Below are positions 7,714 to 15,910 of a stretch of DNA of 26,377 nucleotides, in pieces. A model generated the notes under the pieces. That model saw nothing but the letters and a program-made list of their open reading frames with translations, was not told where the DNA came from and searched no databases. The stretch's first letter is position 1. Every line of letters starts with the position of its first letter. Location: NCBI GenBank assembly GCA_017853515.1, contig JAFMJK010000007.1, positions 1 to 26,377 on the forward strand, in the 5' to 3' direction. A program made the position numbers and the translations under genes. The DNA is from Chthoniobacterales bacterium. GTDB lineage: Bacteria; Verrucomicrobiota; Verrucomicrobiia; Chthoniobacterales; JACTMZ01.

Positions 7714-8883
7714 TCAGTATTCGAGGATGGCCCCGGGGCGGACGACGGCGGAGGTGTCGCCGGGTTTTTCCGGGTATTCGAAAATGCGTCCCTCGTAGTT
7801 GCGCAGGACGACTTTTTCTTTGTCGTGGTAAACGACGTAGCCCGGACTCACGGGCACTTTGCCCCCGCCGCCGGGGGCGTCGATGACGTATTGCGGCACG
7901 GCGTAGCCGGTGGTGTGTCCGCGCAGGGCTTCGATGATTTCGAGTCCCTTGGCCACGCTGGTGCGCAGGTGGGCGGACCCGTGGATGAGGTCGCACTGGT
8001 AGAGGTAATAGGGCCTCACCCGGCTGCGCAGGAGTTTGTGGATGAGCGCGCGCATGGTGTCGGCATCGTCGTTCACTCCGGCGAGCAGCACGCTCTGATT
8101 GCCCAACGGAATGCCGGCGTCGGCGAGCCGTCCGAGCGCGTCGCGCACCTCGGTGGTGAGTTCGCGCGGGTGGTTGACGTGCACGCTCATCCAGAGCGGA
8201 TGGAATTCGCGCAGCATGGCGCAGAGTTCGGGCGTGATGCGCTGCGGGAGAAAAATGGGAATACGCGTGCCGATGCGGAGGAATTCGATATGCGGGATGG
8301 CGCGCAAGCGCGCGAGGATACGGCGCAGTTTGTCGTCGGAAATCAGCAGCGCGTCGCCGCCGGAGAGGAGGACGTCGCGAACTTCGGTGTGTTCTTCCAG
8401 ATATTGGAAGGCCGCCTCGAAATCAGTCTCCAGTTCCTGCTCGCCCACGCCGCTGACCACGCGGCTGCGCGTGCAGTAGCGGCAATAACTGGCGCAGCGG
8501 TCGGTGACGAGAAGGAGGACGCGGTCCGGATAGCGATGGACCAACCCGGGCACGGGCATGTGCCCATCCTCGCCGCAGGGGTCGGCCATTTCGCCGGGCG
8601 TGACCACGGCTTCGCCGGGGAGCGGAATGACTTGGCGGCGGATCGGGCAGTTCGGGTTGTCGGGCTCGATAAGGTTGAAGTAGTGGGGGGTGACGGCGAA
8701 GGCGAGTTTGTGCGCGGTAAGGAGCAGTCCCTCGCGTTCGGCCGGCGTGAGACGCAGGTGCTGCTCGGCCTGCGCGAGCGTGGTGATGCGGTGGCGCATC
8801 TGCCAGCGCCAGTCGTTCCACTCCGCGGGCGTGGCCTCGGGCCAGTAACCGGGGGCGTGCGTGCGGAAGTCGCGGTCGTTCAT
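7714..8883 (-). CDS. kamA: L-lysine 2,3-aminomutase (KamA), radical SAM/PLP enzyme
   Basis: A 389-residue enzyme that should convert L-lysine to beta-lysine using a 4Fe-4S cluster, S-adenosylmethionine and pyridoxal phosphate. The radical SAM motif is C130-x3-C134-x2-C137, and the PLP lysine is K342 in the DAPGGGGK motif. Aligned by a constant offset of five with the Clostridium subterminale enzyme, the carboxylate-binding Arg (R139) and the two Asp that hold the substrate's terminal amine (D298, D335) are all kept, which favours lysine over a changed substrate. Its length and C-terminus fit KamA rather than the shorter EpmB. No beta-lysine acetyltransferase (AblB) or EF-P modification gene is next to it. 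It lies 63 nt after murA and 4 nt before rlmI. Beta-lysine might serve as osmolyte precursor or modification; the sequence does not say. Confidence 0.9.
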   Translation of the reverse strand: MNDRDFRTHAPGYWPEATPAEWNDWRWQMRHRITTLAQAEQHLRLTPAEREGLLLTAHKLAFAVTPHYFNLIEPDNPNCPIRRQVIPLPGEAVVTPGEMADPCGEDGHMPVPGLVHRYPDRVLLLVTDRCASYCRYCTRSRVVSGVGEQELETDFEAAFQYLEEHTEVRDVLLSGGDALLISDDKLRRILARLRAIPHIEFLRIGTRIPIFLPQRITPELCAMLREFHPLWMSVHVNHPRELTTEVRDALGRLADAGIPLGNQSVLLAGVNDDADTMRALIHKLLRSRVRPYYLYQCDLIHGSAHLRTSVAKGLEIIEALRGHTTGYAVPQYVIDAPGGGGKVPVSPGYVVYHDKEKVVLRNYEGRIFEYPEKPGDTSAVVRPGAILEY

Positions 8884-8897
8884 GGAGCGGGAGTTTT

Positions 8898-8922
8898 CGT
8901 CGCCGGGGACGGCGACGCTACA
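8898..8922. repeat. REP-like hairpin between murA and kamA
   Basis: CGTCGCCG (8898-8905) and CGGCGACG (8910-8917) form a perfect 8-bp stem with a 4-nt loop. The sequence CTACA follows, so on the minus strand the element reads TGTAG plus hairpin. A related TGTAG-hairpin lies at 25306-25329. It sits in the 63-nt gap of a co-directional gene pair and could act as an attenuator or be a simple repeat. Confidence 0.6.
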
Positions 8923-8946
8923 GATGATGTCGCATGCTCTGACTGC

Positions 8947-10198
<1,252 letters not shown>

Positions 10199-10206
<8 letters not shown>

Positions 10207-11050
10207 GAAAACCGACCGCGAATCGCGGGATGTTTTGATAGTCCGGACGGACAGAAATGTCCCGAAATTTGCGCGCGGCCAAGTGAGCGTCAACGGCATC
10301 TGCTTGGCCAATGCCGATTTCCAGAAGCAGCGCTCCACCCGCGGCGAGGCGGGCGGGGGCGGTGTCGATAAGGCGGCGGATGAGGTCGAGTCCGTCGGGA
10401 CCGCCATCGAGGGCCGAAGCCGGGTCTTGGCGGACTTCGGGCGAGAGCGCCGCGATCTCGCCGGCGGGGATGTAGGGGAGGTTGGCGATGATGAGGTCGA
10501 ACTCGGTATCCCCGGGCGGGAGGAGGTCGGCTTGGTGGAAAGAAATCCGCGCGGCGAGTTCGTGCCGCGCGGCATTCTCCGCGGCGAGCGCGAGCGCGTC
10601 GGGCGAGATGTCGGCGGCGTGAACTCCGGCCGAGGGAATTTCCAGCGCGAGCGTGAGCGCGATGACACCGCTGCCTGTCCCCGTATCGAGGATCCTTGGC
10701 GATGTTTTGGTCTTGGTGATTTCCAGAGCGAACTCGACGAGTTGTTCCGTCTCGGGGCGCGGCACCAGTCCGCGTTTATCGCAGGCGAAGGTGCGCCCGT
10801 GGAACTCGGCTGTGCCAAGAACATGCTGGAGCGGTTCGCGCGCGCCGCGGCGTTTGACCAAATCGCGCAGCGGGGCGCGGTCGGCCTCCGTGAGCGGACG
10901 GTCGAATTGCAGGTAAAGCTCCATGCGCTTGAGTCCAAGCGCATGCGCCAGCAGGTGCTCGGCATTCAATCGCGGGTTCTCCACGCCGCGGTCGGCGAGG
11001 TAACGCTCGGCGCCGCGAAGGACTTCGAGCAACGGAAGGGTTTCAGGCAT
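10199..11050 (-). CDS. prmC: Release factor glutamine methyltransferase (PrmC/HemK)
   Basis: A 283-residue enzyme that methylates the Gln of the GGQ motif in class I release factors, including RF1 encoded just upstream. An N-terminal helical domain (about 1-85; AEHLLAHALGL, EPLQHVLGTAEFHGR) is followed by a Rossmann methyltransferase domain. VPRPETEQLVE and the SAM motif LDTGTGSGVIAL (about 121-132) are typical. The substrate-binding motif, normally NPPY, reads N190-L-P-Y here; the Asn, second Pro and Tyr are kept, so function is likely retained. It starts 6 nt after the prfA stop and overlaps murA by 8 nt, which marks a tight operon. Confidence 0.95.
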
Positions 11051-11056
11051 GATCGA

Positions 11057-12133
11057 TCAAGCCAAGCCGGCTTCGGCCAGGCGGTCTTCCATGTCCTGCT
11101 TTTGCAGGGCGGCAACCATTTCGTCGAGGTCGCCTTCGATCACCCGGTCGAGATTGTAAAGGGTCAGGCCGATGCGGTGATCGGTGATGCGGTTTTGCGG
11201 AAAATTGTAGGTCCGTATTTTTTCCTCCCGGCCGGCGCGGCCGATGAGACTGCGGCGATGGGCTGAATACTTGGCCTCTTCTTCGTTGCGTTTGTCCTCG
11301 AGGAGGCGGGTGCGGAGGATTTCCAGCGCGGCGGCTTTGTTTTTCTGCTGCGAGCGTCCGTCCTGGCAGCGGACGATTTTGCCCGTCGGGATGTGCAGGA
11401 TCTGGACGGCGGAGTCCGTCGTGTTGACGCCTTGTCCCCCGGGTCCGCCGGAGCGGCAGACTTCGATCCGGAGGTCCTGCGGGCGCAGTTCGATGTCGAC
11501 TTCCTGCGCCTCGGGAAGGACGGCGACGGTGGCGGTGGAGGTGTGGATGCGGCCCTGCGCCTCGGTGGCGGGGACGCGTTGCACGCGATGGACTCCGCTT
11601 TCGTAGCGCAAACGCCGGAAGACGGCTTCGCCGATGACTTTGAAGATGACCTCTTTGAATCCGCCGAGGCCGGACGGACTGGAGTCGATCGACTCGAGTT
11701 TGAGTCCGTGCGACTCCGCATAGCGTTGGTACATGCGGTAAAGATCGGCGGCGAAGAGCGCGGCTTCGTCGCCGCCGGTGCCGGCGCGGATTTCCACGAT
11801 GGCGTTGCGGTCTTCCGCTTCATCGGGCGGGAGGAGCGCGAATTGGATGTCGCGGTCGAGGACGGCGAGGCGTTCGTTGATTTGCGGGATTTCCGAGGCG
11901 GCGAGCTCGGCCATTTCCGGATCGGTGCCGGCGGCGAGTTCGCTGTTTTCTTTCAGTTGTCCGCGCAGGCGTTTGGCTTCGTCATCGGCGTCGGCCAGCT
12001 CTTTCAACCGCGCCTGCTCGCGCATGACATCGCGCGCTCTGGCCGGGTCGGCGTAGAAGTCGTCGGACGAGACGAGTTTGTCCAACTCGCCGAGGCGCTC
12101 GCGTTTTTTGGCGATGAGCGGGGAGAGATCCAT
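11057..12133 (-). CDS. prfA: Peptide chain release factor 1 (RF1)
   Basis: A 358-residue class I release factor that reads UAA and UAG stop codons and triggers peptide release on the ribosome. The stop-recognition tripeptide is P188-A-T190, diagnostic of RF1 rather than RF2 (SPF). The catalytic GGQ is at 232-234 in RSGGPGGQGVNTTDSAV. The N-terminal helical domain, the AGTGGDEA motif and the C-terminal NRITDHRIGLTLYNLD stretch are all present, and the length is normal. No RF2-type programmed frameshift is expected in RF1 and none is seen. It follows rpmE by 60 nt and precedes prmC, its modifying enzyme, by 6 nt. Confidence 0.97.
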   Translation of the reverse strand: MDLSPLIAKKRERLGELDKLVSSDDFYADPARARDVMREQARLKELADADDEAKRLRGQLKENSELAAGTDPEMAELAASEIPQINERLAVLDRDIQFALLPPDEAEDRNAIVEIRAGTGGDEAALFAADLYRMYQRYAESHGLKLESIDSSPSGLGGFKEVIFKVIGEAVFRRLRYESGVHRVQRVPATEAQGRIHTSTATVAVLPEAQEVDIELRPQDLRIEVCRSGGPGGQGVNTTDSAVQILHIPTGKIVRCQDGRSQQKNKAAALEILRTRLLEDKRNEEEAKYSAHRRSLIGRAGREEKIRTYNFPQNRITDHRIGLTLYNLDRVIEGDLDEMVAALQKQDMEDRLAEAGLA

Positions 12134-12193
12134 GAAAAGAAAAACGGCGATCGGCCGCGGGGCGGCGCGATCACCGTGTCAGCAACAAACCAG

Positions 12194-12418
12194 CTAAGCT
12201 TTTTTGGCGCGGGCGGCTTTGACCGAGCCGTAGCGGCGGGAGAATTTCTCCACGCGTCCGGCGGTATCGATGAACTTTTGCTCGCCGGTGAAGAAAGGAT
12301 GGCAGGCCGCGCAGATGCCGATCTTGACGCCTTTGCGGGTCGAGCGGGTGTGGTAGACCGCCCCGCAGGTGCAGGTGATCGTCGTTTCGGCGTAGTCGGG
12401 ATGCAAATCGGCTTTCAT
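12194..12418 (-). CDS. rpmE: 50S ribosomal protein L31, zinc-binding type
   Basis: A 74-residue ribosomal protein. The start MKADLHPDY at 12418 is typical of bL31; an upstream in-frame ATG adds 16 unlike residues and is rejected. Cysteines C16, C18, C36 and C39 form the CxC/CxxC zinc site of the C+ (zinc-replete) form, followed by HPFFTGEQKFIDTAGRVEKF, the family signature. A zinc-free paralogue, if present, lies elsewhere. It is the first gene of the minus-strand block, divergent from the GYF_2 gene across a 102-nt gap where I found no convincing promoter. Confidence 0.95.
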   Translation of the reverse strand: MKADLHPDYAETTITCTCGAVYHTRSTRKGVKIGICAACHPFFTGEQKFIDTAGRVEKFSRRYGSVKAARAKKA

Positions 12419-12520
12419 GGAAAGAGGATCGCCGAAAGTAGCGGATTGTCCCGCGGAGGCAAGCAAAACCCTTCAAAAGCGGCCTTTGCCGCCGGGGTGG
12501 CTTGGGCTAGCCTGAAGTTG

Positions 12521-13048
12521 ATGGAACACTCGGCCAAATGGTATTTGCGCAAGCATGAGGATGGGGAGGTCTTTGGACCGGTCGATTTCGCCAAACTGAA
12601 GGACTGGGCACGGGCTGCGCAGGTGTCGCCGCTCGACATGGTCAGCGACGACCGGACGAACTGGGTCAAGGCGCCCATGTTGCAGGGCCTGCACATGGAT
12701 TATCTCATCCAGCTGGGCGACGAGAGCTACTACGGCCCGACAACCGAGGAGGCGGTGCAGGAGTTCCTGCGGCTCGGCGAGATCCACGCCGAGACCACCC
12801 TCATCAATTGCTGCACCGGCGCGGAGACGACTTTGCGCGCAAGCGGATTTTTCCAGGGACTGCCTCCGCCGATGGAAGAAATCGCGGCGGGCGAGCCCGG
12901 GCGCCGCACCATCCGCCAGAATCTTCAGCAGCGCATCCGCGAACTCGAGTTGCTGCTTGTCGAGAAACGCCAGAAGCTCGAAATGGCCGAGGTGCGCATC
13001 CGGCAACTCGAGCGCCGCTTGCAGGATGGCGGCCTGCGTCCCGATTGA
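12521..13048 (+). CDS. GYF_2-domain protein with C-terminal coiled coil
   Basis: A 175-residue cytoplasmic protein without signal peptide or membrane segment. It holds two consecutive GYF_2-like modules: residues about 7-54 (WYLRKHEDGEVFGPVDFAKLKDWA...NWVKA) and about 60-108 (YLIQLGDESYYGPTTEEAVQEFLRLGEI). Each has the GP and the aromatic/hydrophobic pattern of these small peptide-binding folds. Residues about 128-170 (QRIRELELLLVEKRQKLEMAEVRI) form a coiled coil. GYF_2 domains are common in Verrucomicrobiota and Planctomycetota proteins of unknown role and probably bind proline-rich or other peptides. The ATG at 12521 was chosen because the domain begins directly after it; the frame is open far upstream but antisense to rpmE and prfA. 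Its TGA overlaps the TTG start of the tlyA-type gene. Confidence 0.78.
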   Translation: MEHSAKWYLRKHEDGEVFGPVDFAKLKDWARAAQVSPLDMVSDDRTNWVKAPMLQGLHMDYLIQLGDESYYGPTTEEAVQEFLRLGEIHAETTLINCCTGAETTLRASGFFQGLPPPMEEIAAGEPGRRTIRQNLQQRIRELELLLVEKRQKLEMAEVRIRQLERRLQDGGLRPD

Positions 13049-13785
13049 GCGCCGCGCCTCCCAAGGAGCGTCTCGACGTGCTTCTCGTGCGTCGTGGCTT
13101 GTGTCCCTCGCGCGAAAAGGCGCAGCGCCTTATCATGGCCGGGCAAATTTTCAGCGGAGGGACGCGTTTGGAAAAAGCATCGCAAACTTTCGCCGGGGAC
13201 GCGCCGCTCGAGGTGAGGGAGGGGGATCGCTACGTGGGGCGGGGCGGACTCAAGCTGGAGCGCGCGCTGGAGCGTTTTGCCGTCGATCCTTCGGGCATGG
13301 TTTGTCTCGATGTCGGAGCCTCCACCGGCGGTTTCACCGATTGCCTCCTCCAGCACGGCGCCTCCAAGGTCTACGCCCTCGATGTGGGGCACGGCCAATT
13401 GGATTGGAAAATCCGGAGCGACCCGCGCGTCGTTGTCATGGAGCATTGCAACGCCCGCCACCTGCAACCGGGCGACCTTCCCGAAAAAGTGTCCCTTGCC
13501 GTGGCCGATGTGAGCTTCATCTCGCTGACTTTGGTCTTGCCGCCGGTGACGGGTGTTCTTACTGACGGCGGCGTGATTCTGGCCCTGATCAAGCCGCAGT
13601 TCGAACTCTCCCGCCAAGAGGTCGGGCGCGGCGGCGTGGTGCGCGACGACGAAGCGCGCGCCCGGGCCGTGGAAAAAATACGGGCCTTCGCCGCGGAGCG
13701 CGGCTGGCAGTGGGGCGGCGTGACCGACTCCCCGATCACCGGCGCCGACGGCAACCGAGAGTTCCTCTGCCTCATGCGGCCATGA
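13045..13785 (+). CDS. tlyA: TlyA-family rRNA 2'-O-methyltransferase (S4 + FtsJ domains)
   Basis: A 246-residue RNA methyltransferase; TlyA homologues add 2'-O-methyl groups to cytidines of 16S and/or 23S rRNA. An S4 RNA-binding domain covers residues about 8-65 (ERLDVLLVRRGLCPSREKAQRLIMAG), and a FtsJ-type SAM domain follows (YVGRGGLKLERAL, CLDVGASTGGFTDCLL at 87-102, VADVSFISL, LIKPQFE at 181-187). No ATG is placed to give the complete S4 domain; the TTG at 13045 overlaps the preceding stop (TTGA) and gives the usual N-terminus, so it is preferred, while the GTG at 13078 would cut into the domain. It ends by a 4-nt overlap with nadK, a pairing seen in many bacteria. Confidence 0.9.
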   Translation: MSAAPPKERLDVLLVRRGLCPSREKAQRLIMAGQIFSGGTRLEKASQTFAGDAPLEVREGDRYVGRGGLKLERALERFAVDPSGMVCLDVGASTGGFTDCLLQHGASKVYALDVGHGQLDWKIRSDPRVVVMEHCNARHLQPGDLPEKVSLAVADVSFISLTLVLPPVTGVLTDGGVILALIKPQFELSRQEVGRGGVVRDDEARARAVEKIRAFAAERGWQWGGVTDSPITGADGNREFLCLMRP

Positions 13786-14636
13786 AAGTAGGCATCCTCG
13801 CCCGCATCGACAAACCGCAGGCTGCGCCTCTCGTGCGGTCGTTGCGCGATGCTTTGTCCGCCCGCGGCGTCGAAACCGTTCTGGAAAAGCGCACCGCCGG
13901 CCTGGTGGGCGACGGCGGCTTGGATGAAAACGCGCTGGCCGAAGCCTGCGACACGGTCGTTGTCCTTGGCGGCGATGGCACCATTTTGCGCGCGTTGCAC
14001 CGCATGCCGGGAAAAGTTCCTCCCATCTTCGGCATCAATCTCGGATCGCTCGGCTTCCTCACCGGGGTGAGCAGCGAGGATTGGCTCCGCGCGGTGGAAA
14101 GCATCGTGGCCGGCGATTATCAACCGAGCGCGCGCACCCTCTTGCGTGTCGAACTCGAGCGCGGGGGCCGTGTCGTGGAAACCTTCCGCGGTCTGAATGA
14201 CGCGGTGGTCAGCCGCGGCCATCATTCGCAGCTGATCAAAATCGCAGTGCGCGTCGATGGCGAAGAGCTTTGCGTTTACAATGCCGACGGATTGATTGTC
14301 GCCACCCCGACGGGGTCGACGGCCTATTCCATGTCGGCCGGCGGCCCTCTCCTTCTCCCCGACAGTTCTTCGTTTGTCCTCACGCCGATCTGTCCGCATG
14401 TCTTGACCAGCCGCTCCGCCGTGGTTCCGGACAGCGCTTTCCTGGAACTGCGTTTGGTGGGCGACGCGCCCGGGGTCACGGTGAATGTCGACGGCCAGGA
14501 GATCCGCGAACTCGGTCCGGCCGACGTGCTCCGCGTTTCCCGCGCCGCGGAAAAGCTGCAACTCGCCACCCTGCCCGGGCGCACATTCAGCGATTTGCTG
14601 CGCGAGAAGCTCAAATGGAGCGGCAGCAACGTATGA
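13782..14636 (+). CDS. nadK: NAD kinase
   Basis: A 284-residue cytoplasmic enzyme that phosphorylates NAD to NADP. The ATG at 13782 overlaps the tlyA stop (ATGA) and gives MKVGILAR, a normal N-terminus. GGDGTIL at residues 63-69 is the catalytic motif with its conserved Asp (D65). Downstream are INLGSLGFL and NADGLIVATPTGSTAYSMSAGGP, the nucleotide-binding signature, and VNVDGQ near the end. Length matches single-domain bacterial NAD kinases. It overlaps the following EIIA-like gene by another ATGA, so tlyA, nadK and that gene are probably translated in a coupled way. Confidence 0.96.
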   Translation: MKVGILARIDKPQAAPLVRSLRDALSARGVETVLEKRTAGLVGDGGLDENALAEACDTVVVLGGDGTILRALHRMPGKVPPIFGINLGSLGFLTGVSSEDWLRAVESIVAGDYQPSARTLLRVELERGGRVVETFRGLNDAVVSRGHHSQLIKIAVRVDGEELCVYNADGLIVATPTGSTAYSMSAGGPLLLPDSSSFVLTPICPHVLTSRSAVVPDSAFLELRLVGDAPGVTVNVDGQEIRELGPADVLRVSRAAEKLQLATLPGRTFSDLLREKLKWSGSNV

Positions 14637-15061
14637 GCAGCCGCCTCGTCGATCCCTCCCGCGTCCGGCCCGACCTTGCCGCCACTTCGCGCGACGGGGC
14701 CGTGTCGTCGGTCGCGGAGCTGCTGCGCGGCGACCCGCGCATCGGTTCGTGGGATGCGTTCCGCGCGTCGATCGGACCCAAGCAGATCGTCGACCTCAAA
14801 GGCCGCGTTTGTCTGGCCCACGGCCGCGACGAAACGGTGCGCGATCTTGCGCTTGCCGCGGGTCGCTTGCCGGCGGAGGCGGACCCGTGCCTGCCGCGCT
14901 ACGTCTTTGTCTTCGCCATTCCTTTCGCCATGGCCGAGGAATACCTGCGTGCGGTGGGCGCGCTCGCCCGCGCCTGCGGCGAGGAGAAGAGCATGGCCGC
15001 GCTGGACAAAGCAGCGACGCCGGACGACTTCGCCGAGGCGCTCGAGGAACTTCTCGGCTGA
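14633..15061 (+). CDS. PTS EIIA type-2 (PtsN/FruA-like) domain protein
   Basis: A 142-residue protein starting at the ATG that overlaps the nadK stop. Its pattern follows EIIA type-2 domains: an N-terminal helix region (AVSSVAELLRGDPRIGSWDAFRASIG), a strand with VCLAHGRDETVRDLALAAGRL where H63 is in the position of the phosphoryl-accepting His of the usual PHGR/PHAR motif, then YVFVFAIPFAMAEEYLRAVGALAR and the C-terminal helix with LDKAATPDDFAEALEELL. The Pro before the His is Ala here, and the region before it is shorter than usual. No HPr, EI or EIIB/C gene is near, so a regulatory role like PtsN is more likely than sugar uptake. The family call is from pattern only. Confidence 0.62.
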   Translation: MSSRLVDPSRVRPDLAATSRDGAVSSVAELLRGDPRIGSWDAFRASIGPKQIVDLKGRVCLAHGRDETVRDLALAAGRLPAEADPCLPRYVFVFAIPFAMAEEYLRAVGALARACGEEKSMAALDKAATPDDFAEALEELLG

Positions 15062-15111
15062 CCGCCCACGCCGCTCTTGCCGTGCAAGCAACGAGGCGGC
15101 AAATTCCCCCG

Positions 15112-15903
15112 ATGCCTCTCGTCTCGGTCCAGAACCTGCGGACTTGGTTTCCCGTGCTCGGCGGCATCTTCCGTCACAAGACGGGCGAGATCAAAGCGGT
15201 GGACGACGTCAGCTTCGACATTGAACCGGGCCAAACCGTCGGTCTGGTCGGCGAAAGCGGCAGCGGCAAGACAACGGTCGGCCGCACCATCTTGAAACTC
15301 ACGCCGGCCACCTCCGGCCGCGTGCTCTACGATGGTCGCGACATTTTGCCGCTGGGCGAGGCCGAATTCCGCCCCTTGCGCAAGGACCTGCAGATGATTT
15401 TCCAGGACCCGTTCGGCTCGCTCAACCCGCGCATGACCATCCACGCGATCCTGGCCGAGCCGCTCGAAATCCATTTCCCCGAAATGACCAAAGACGAGCG
15501 CCGCGAACGCGTGGCCGAACTGCTGCGCCTCGTCGGCCTGCCGGCCGACGCCATGGGGCGCTATCCGCACGAATTCAGCGGCGGACAGCGCCAGCGCATC
15601 GGCATTGCGCGCGCTCTGGCCGTGAAGCCGAAATTCATCGTGTGCGACGAGCCGGTCAGCGCGCTCGACGTGAGCGTGCAGGCGCAGATCGTCAATCTCC
15701 TGCAGGACCTGCAAGAACAGCTGGGCATCGCCTATCTTTTCATCGCGCACGACCTTGCCGTGGTGAAGCACGTCAGCGACCATGTCGTCGTCATGCACCG
15801 CGGCAAAATCGTCGAATCGGCGCCTTCGGACGCCATTTACGGCGACCCGCAGCACGACTACACCAAGAAGCTTCTCTCCGCCGTGCCGCGTCTGGCCGCC
15901 TGA
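15112..15903 (+). CDS. Oligopeptide/dipeptide-type ABC transporter ATP-binding protein (OppF-like)
   Basis: A 263-residue ABC ATPase. It holds Walker A GESGSGKTT (47-55), the Q-loop QDPFGSLNPRMTI (98-110), the signature FSGGQRQR (155-162), Walker B FIVCDEP (175-181) followed by SALD, and the switch His in IAHD. The SLNPRMTI stretch and the C-terminal HDYTKKLLSAVP are typical of the OppF/DppF branch. Such proteins normally pair with OppD, two permeases and a binding protein, but none of these is in the window, so the substrate is open and the partners must be encoded elsewhere. It sits between the EIIA-like gene (50 nt upstream) and rodA (7 nt downstream), and shares their direction. The ATG at 15112 gives the standard N-terminus (MPLVSVQNLRTWF). 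Confidence 0.9.
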   Translation: MPLVSVQNLRTWFPVLGGIFRHKTGEIKAVDDVSFDIEPGQTVGLVGESGSGKTTVGRTILKLTPATSGRVLYDGRDILPLGEAEFRPLRKDLQMIFQDPFGSLNPRMTIHAILAEPLEIHFPEMTKDERRERVAELLRLVGLPADAMGRYPHEFSGGQRQRIGIARALAVKPKFIVCDEPVSALDVSVQAQIVNLLQDLQEQLGIAYLFIAHDLAVVKHVSDHVVVMHRGKIVESAPSDAIYGDPQHDYTKKLLSAVPRLAA

Positions 15904-15910
15904 AATTCCC

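Noticed and set aside
10207..10965. Upstream extension of the murA frame (minus strand)
   Set aside because: It lies inside prmC in another frame; MurA's canonical N-terminus and numbering (K22, C115) begin at 10206.
12419..12466. Longer start for L31 (16 extra residues)
   Set aside because: The extra residues do not resemble bL31, whose conserved start MK.DLHP matches the ATG at 12418.
11393..12520. Long upstream extension of the GYF_2 gene frame
   Set aside because: It runs antisense through prfA and rpmE. The domain starts right after the ATG at 12521, so the upstream part is not coding.
15782..15910. Upstream ATG for rodA at 15782
   Set aside because: It would overlap the ABC ATPase by 122 nt and add a hydrophilic N-terminus before the first membrane helix; the GTG at 15911 fits the family length.
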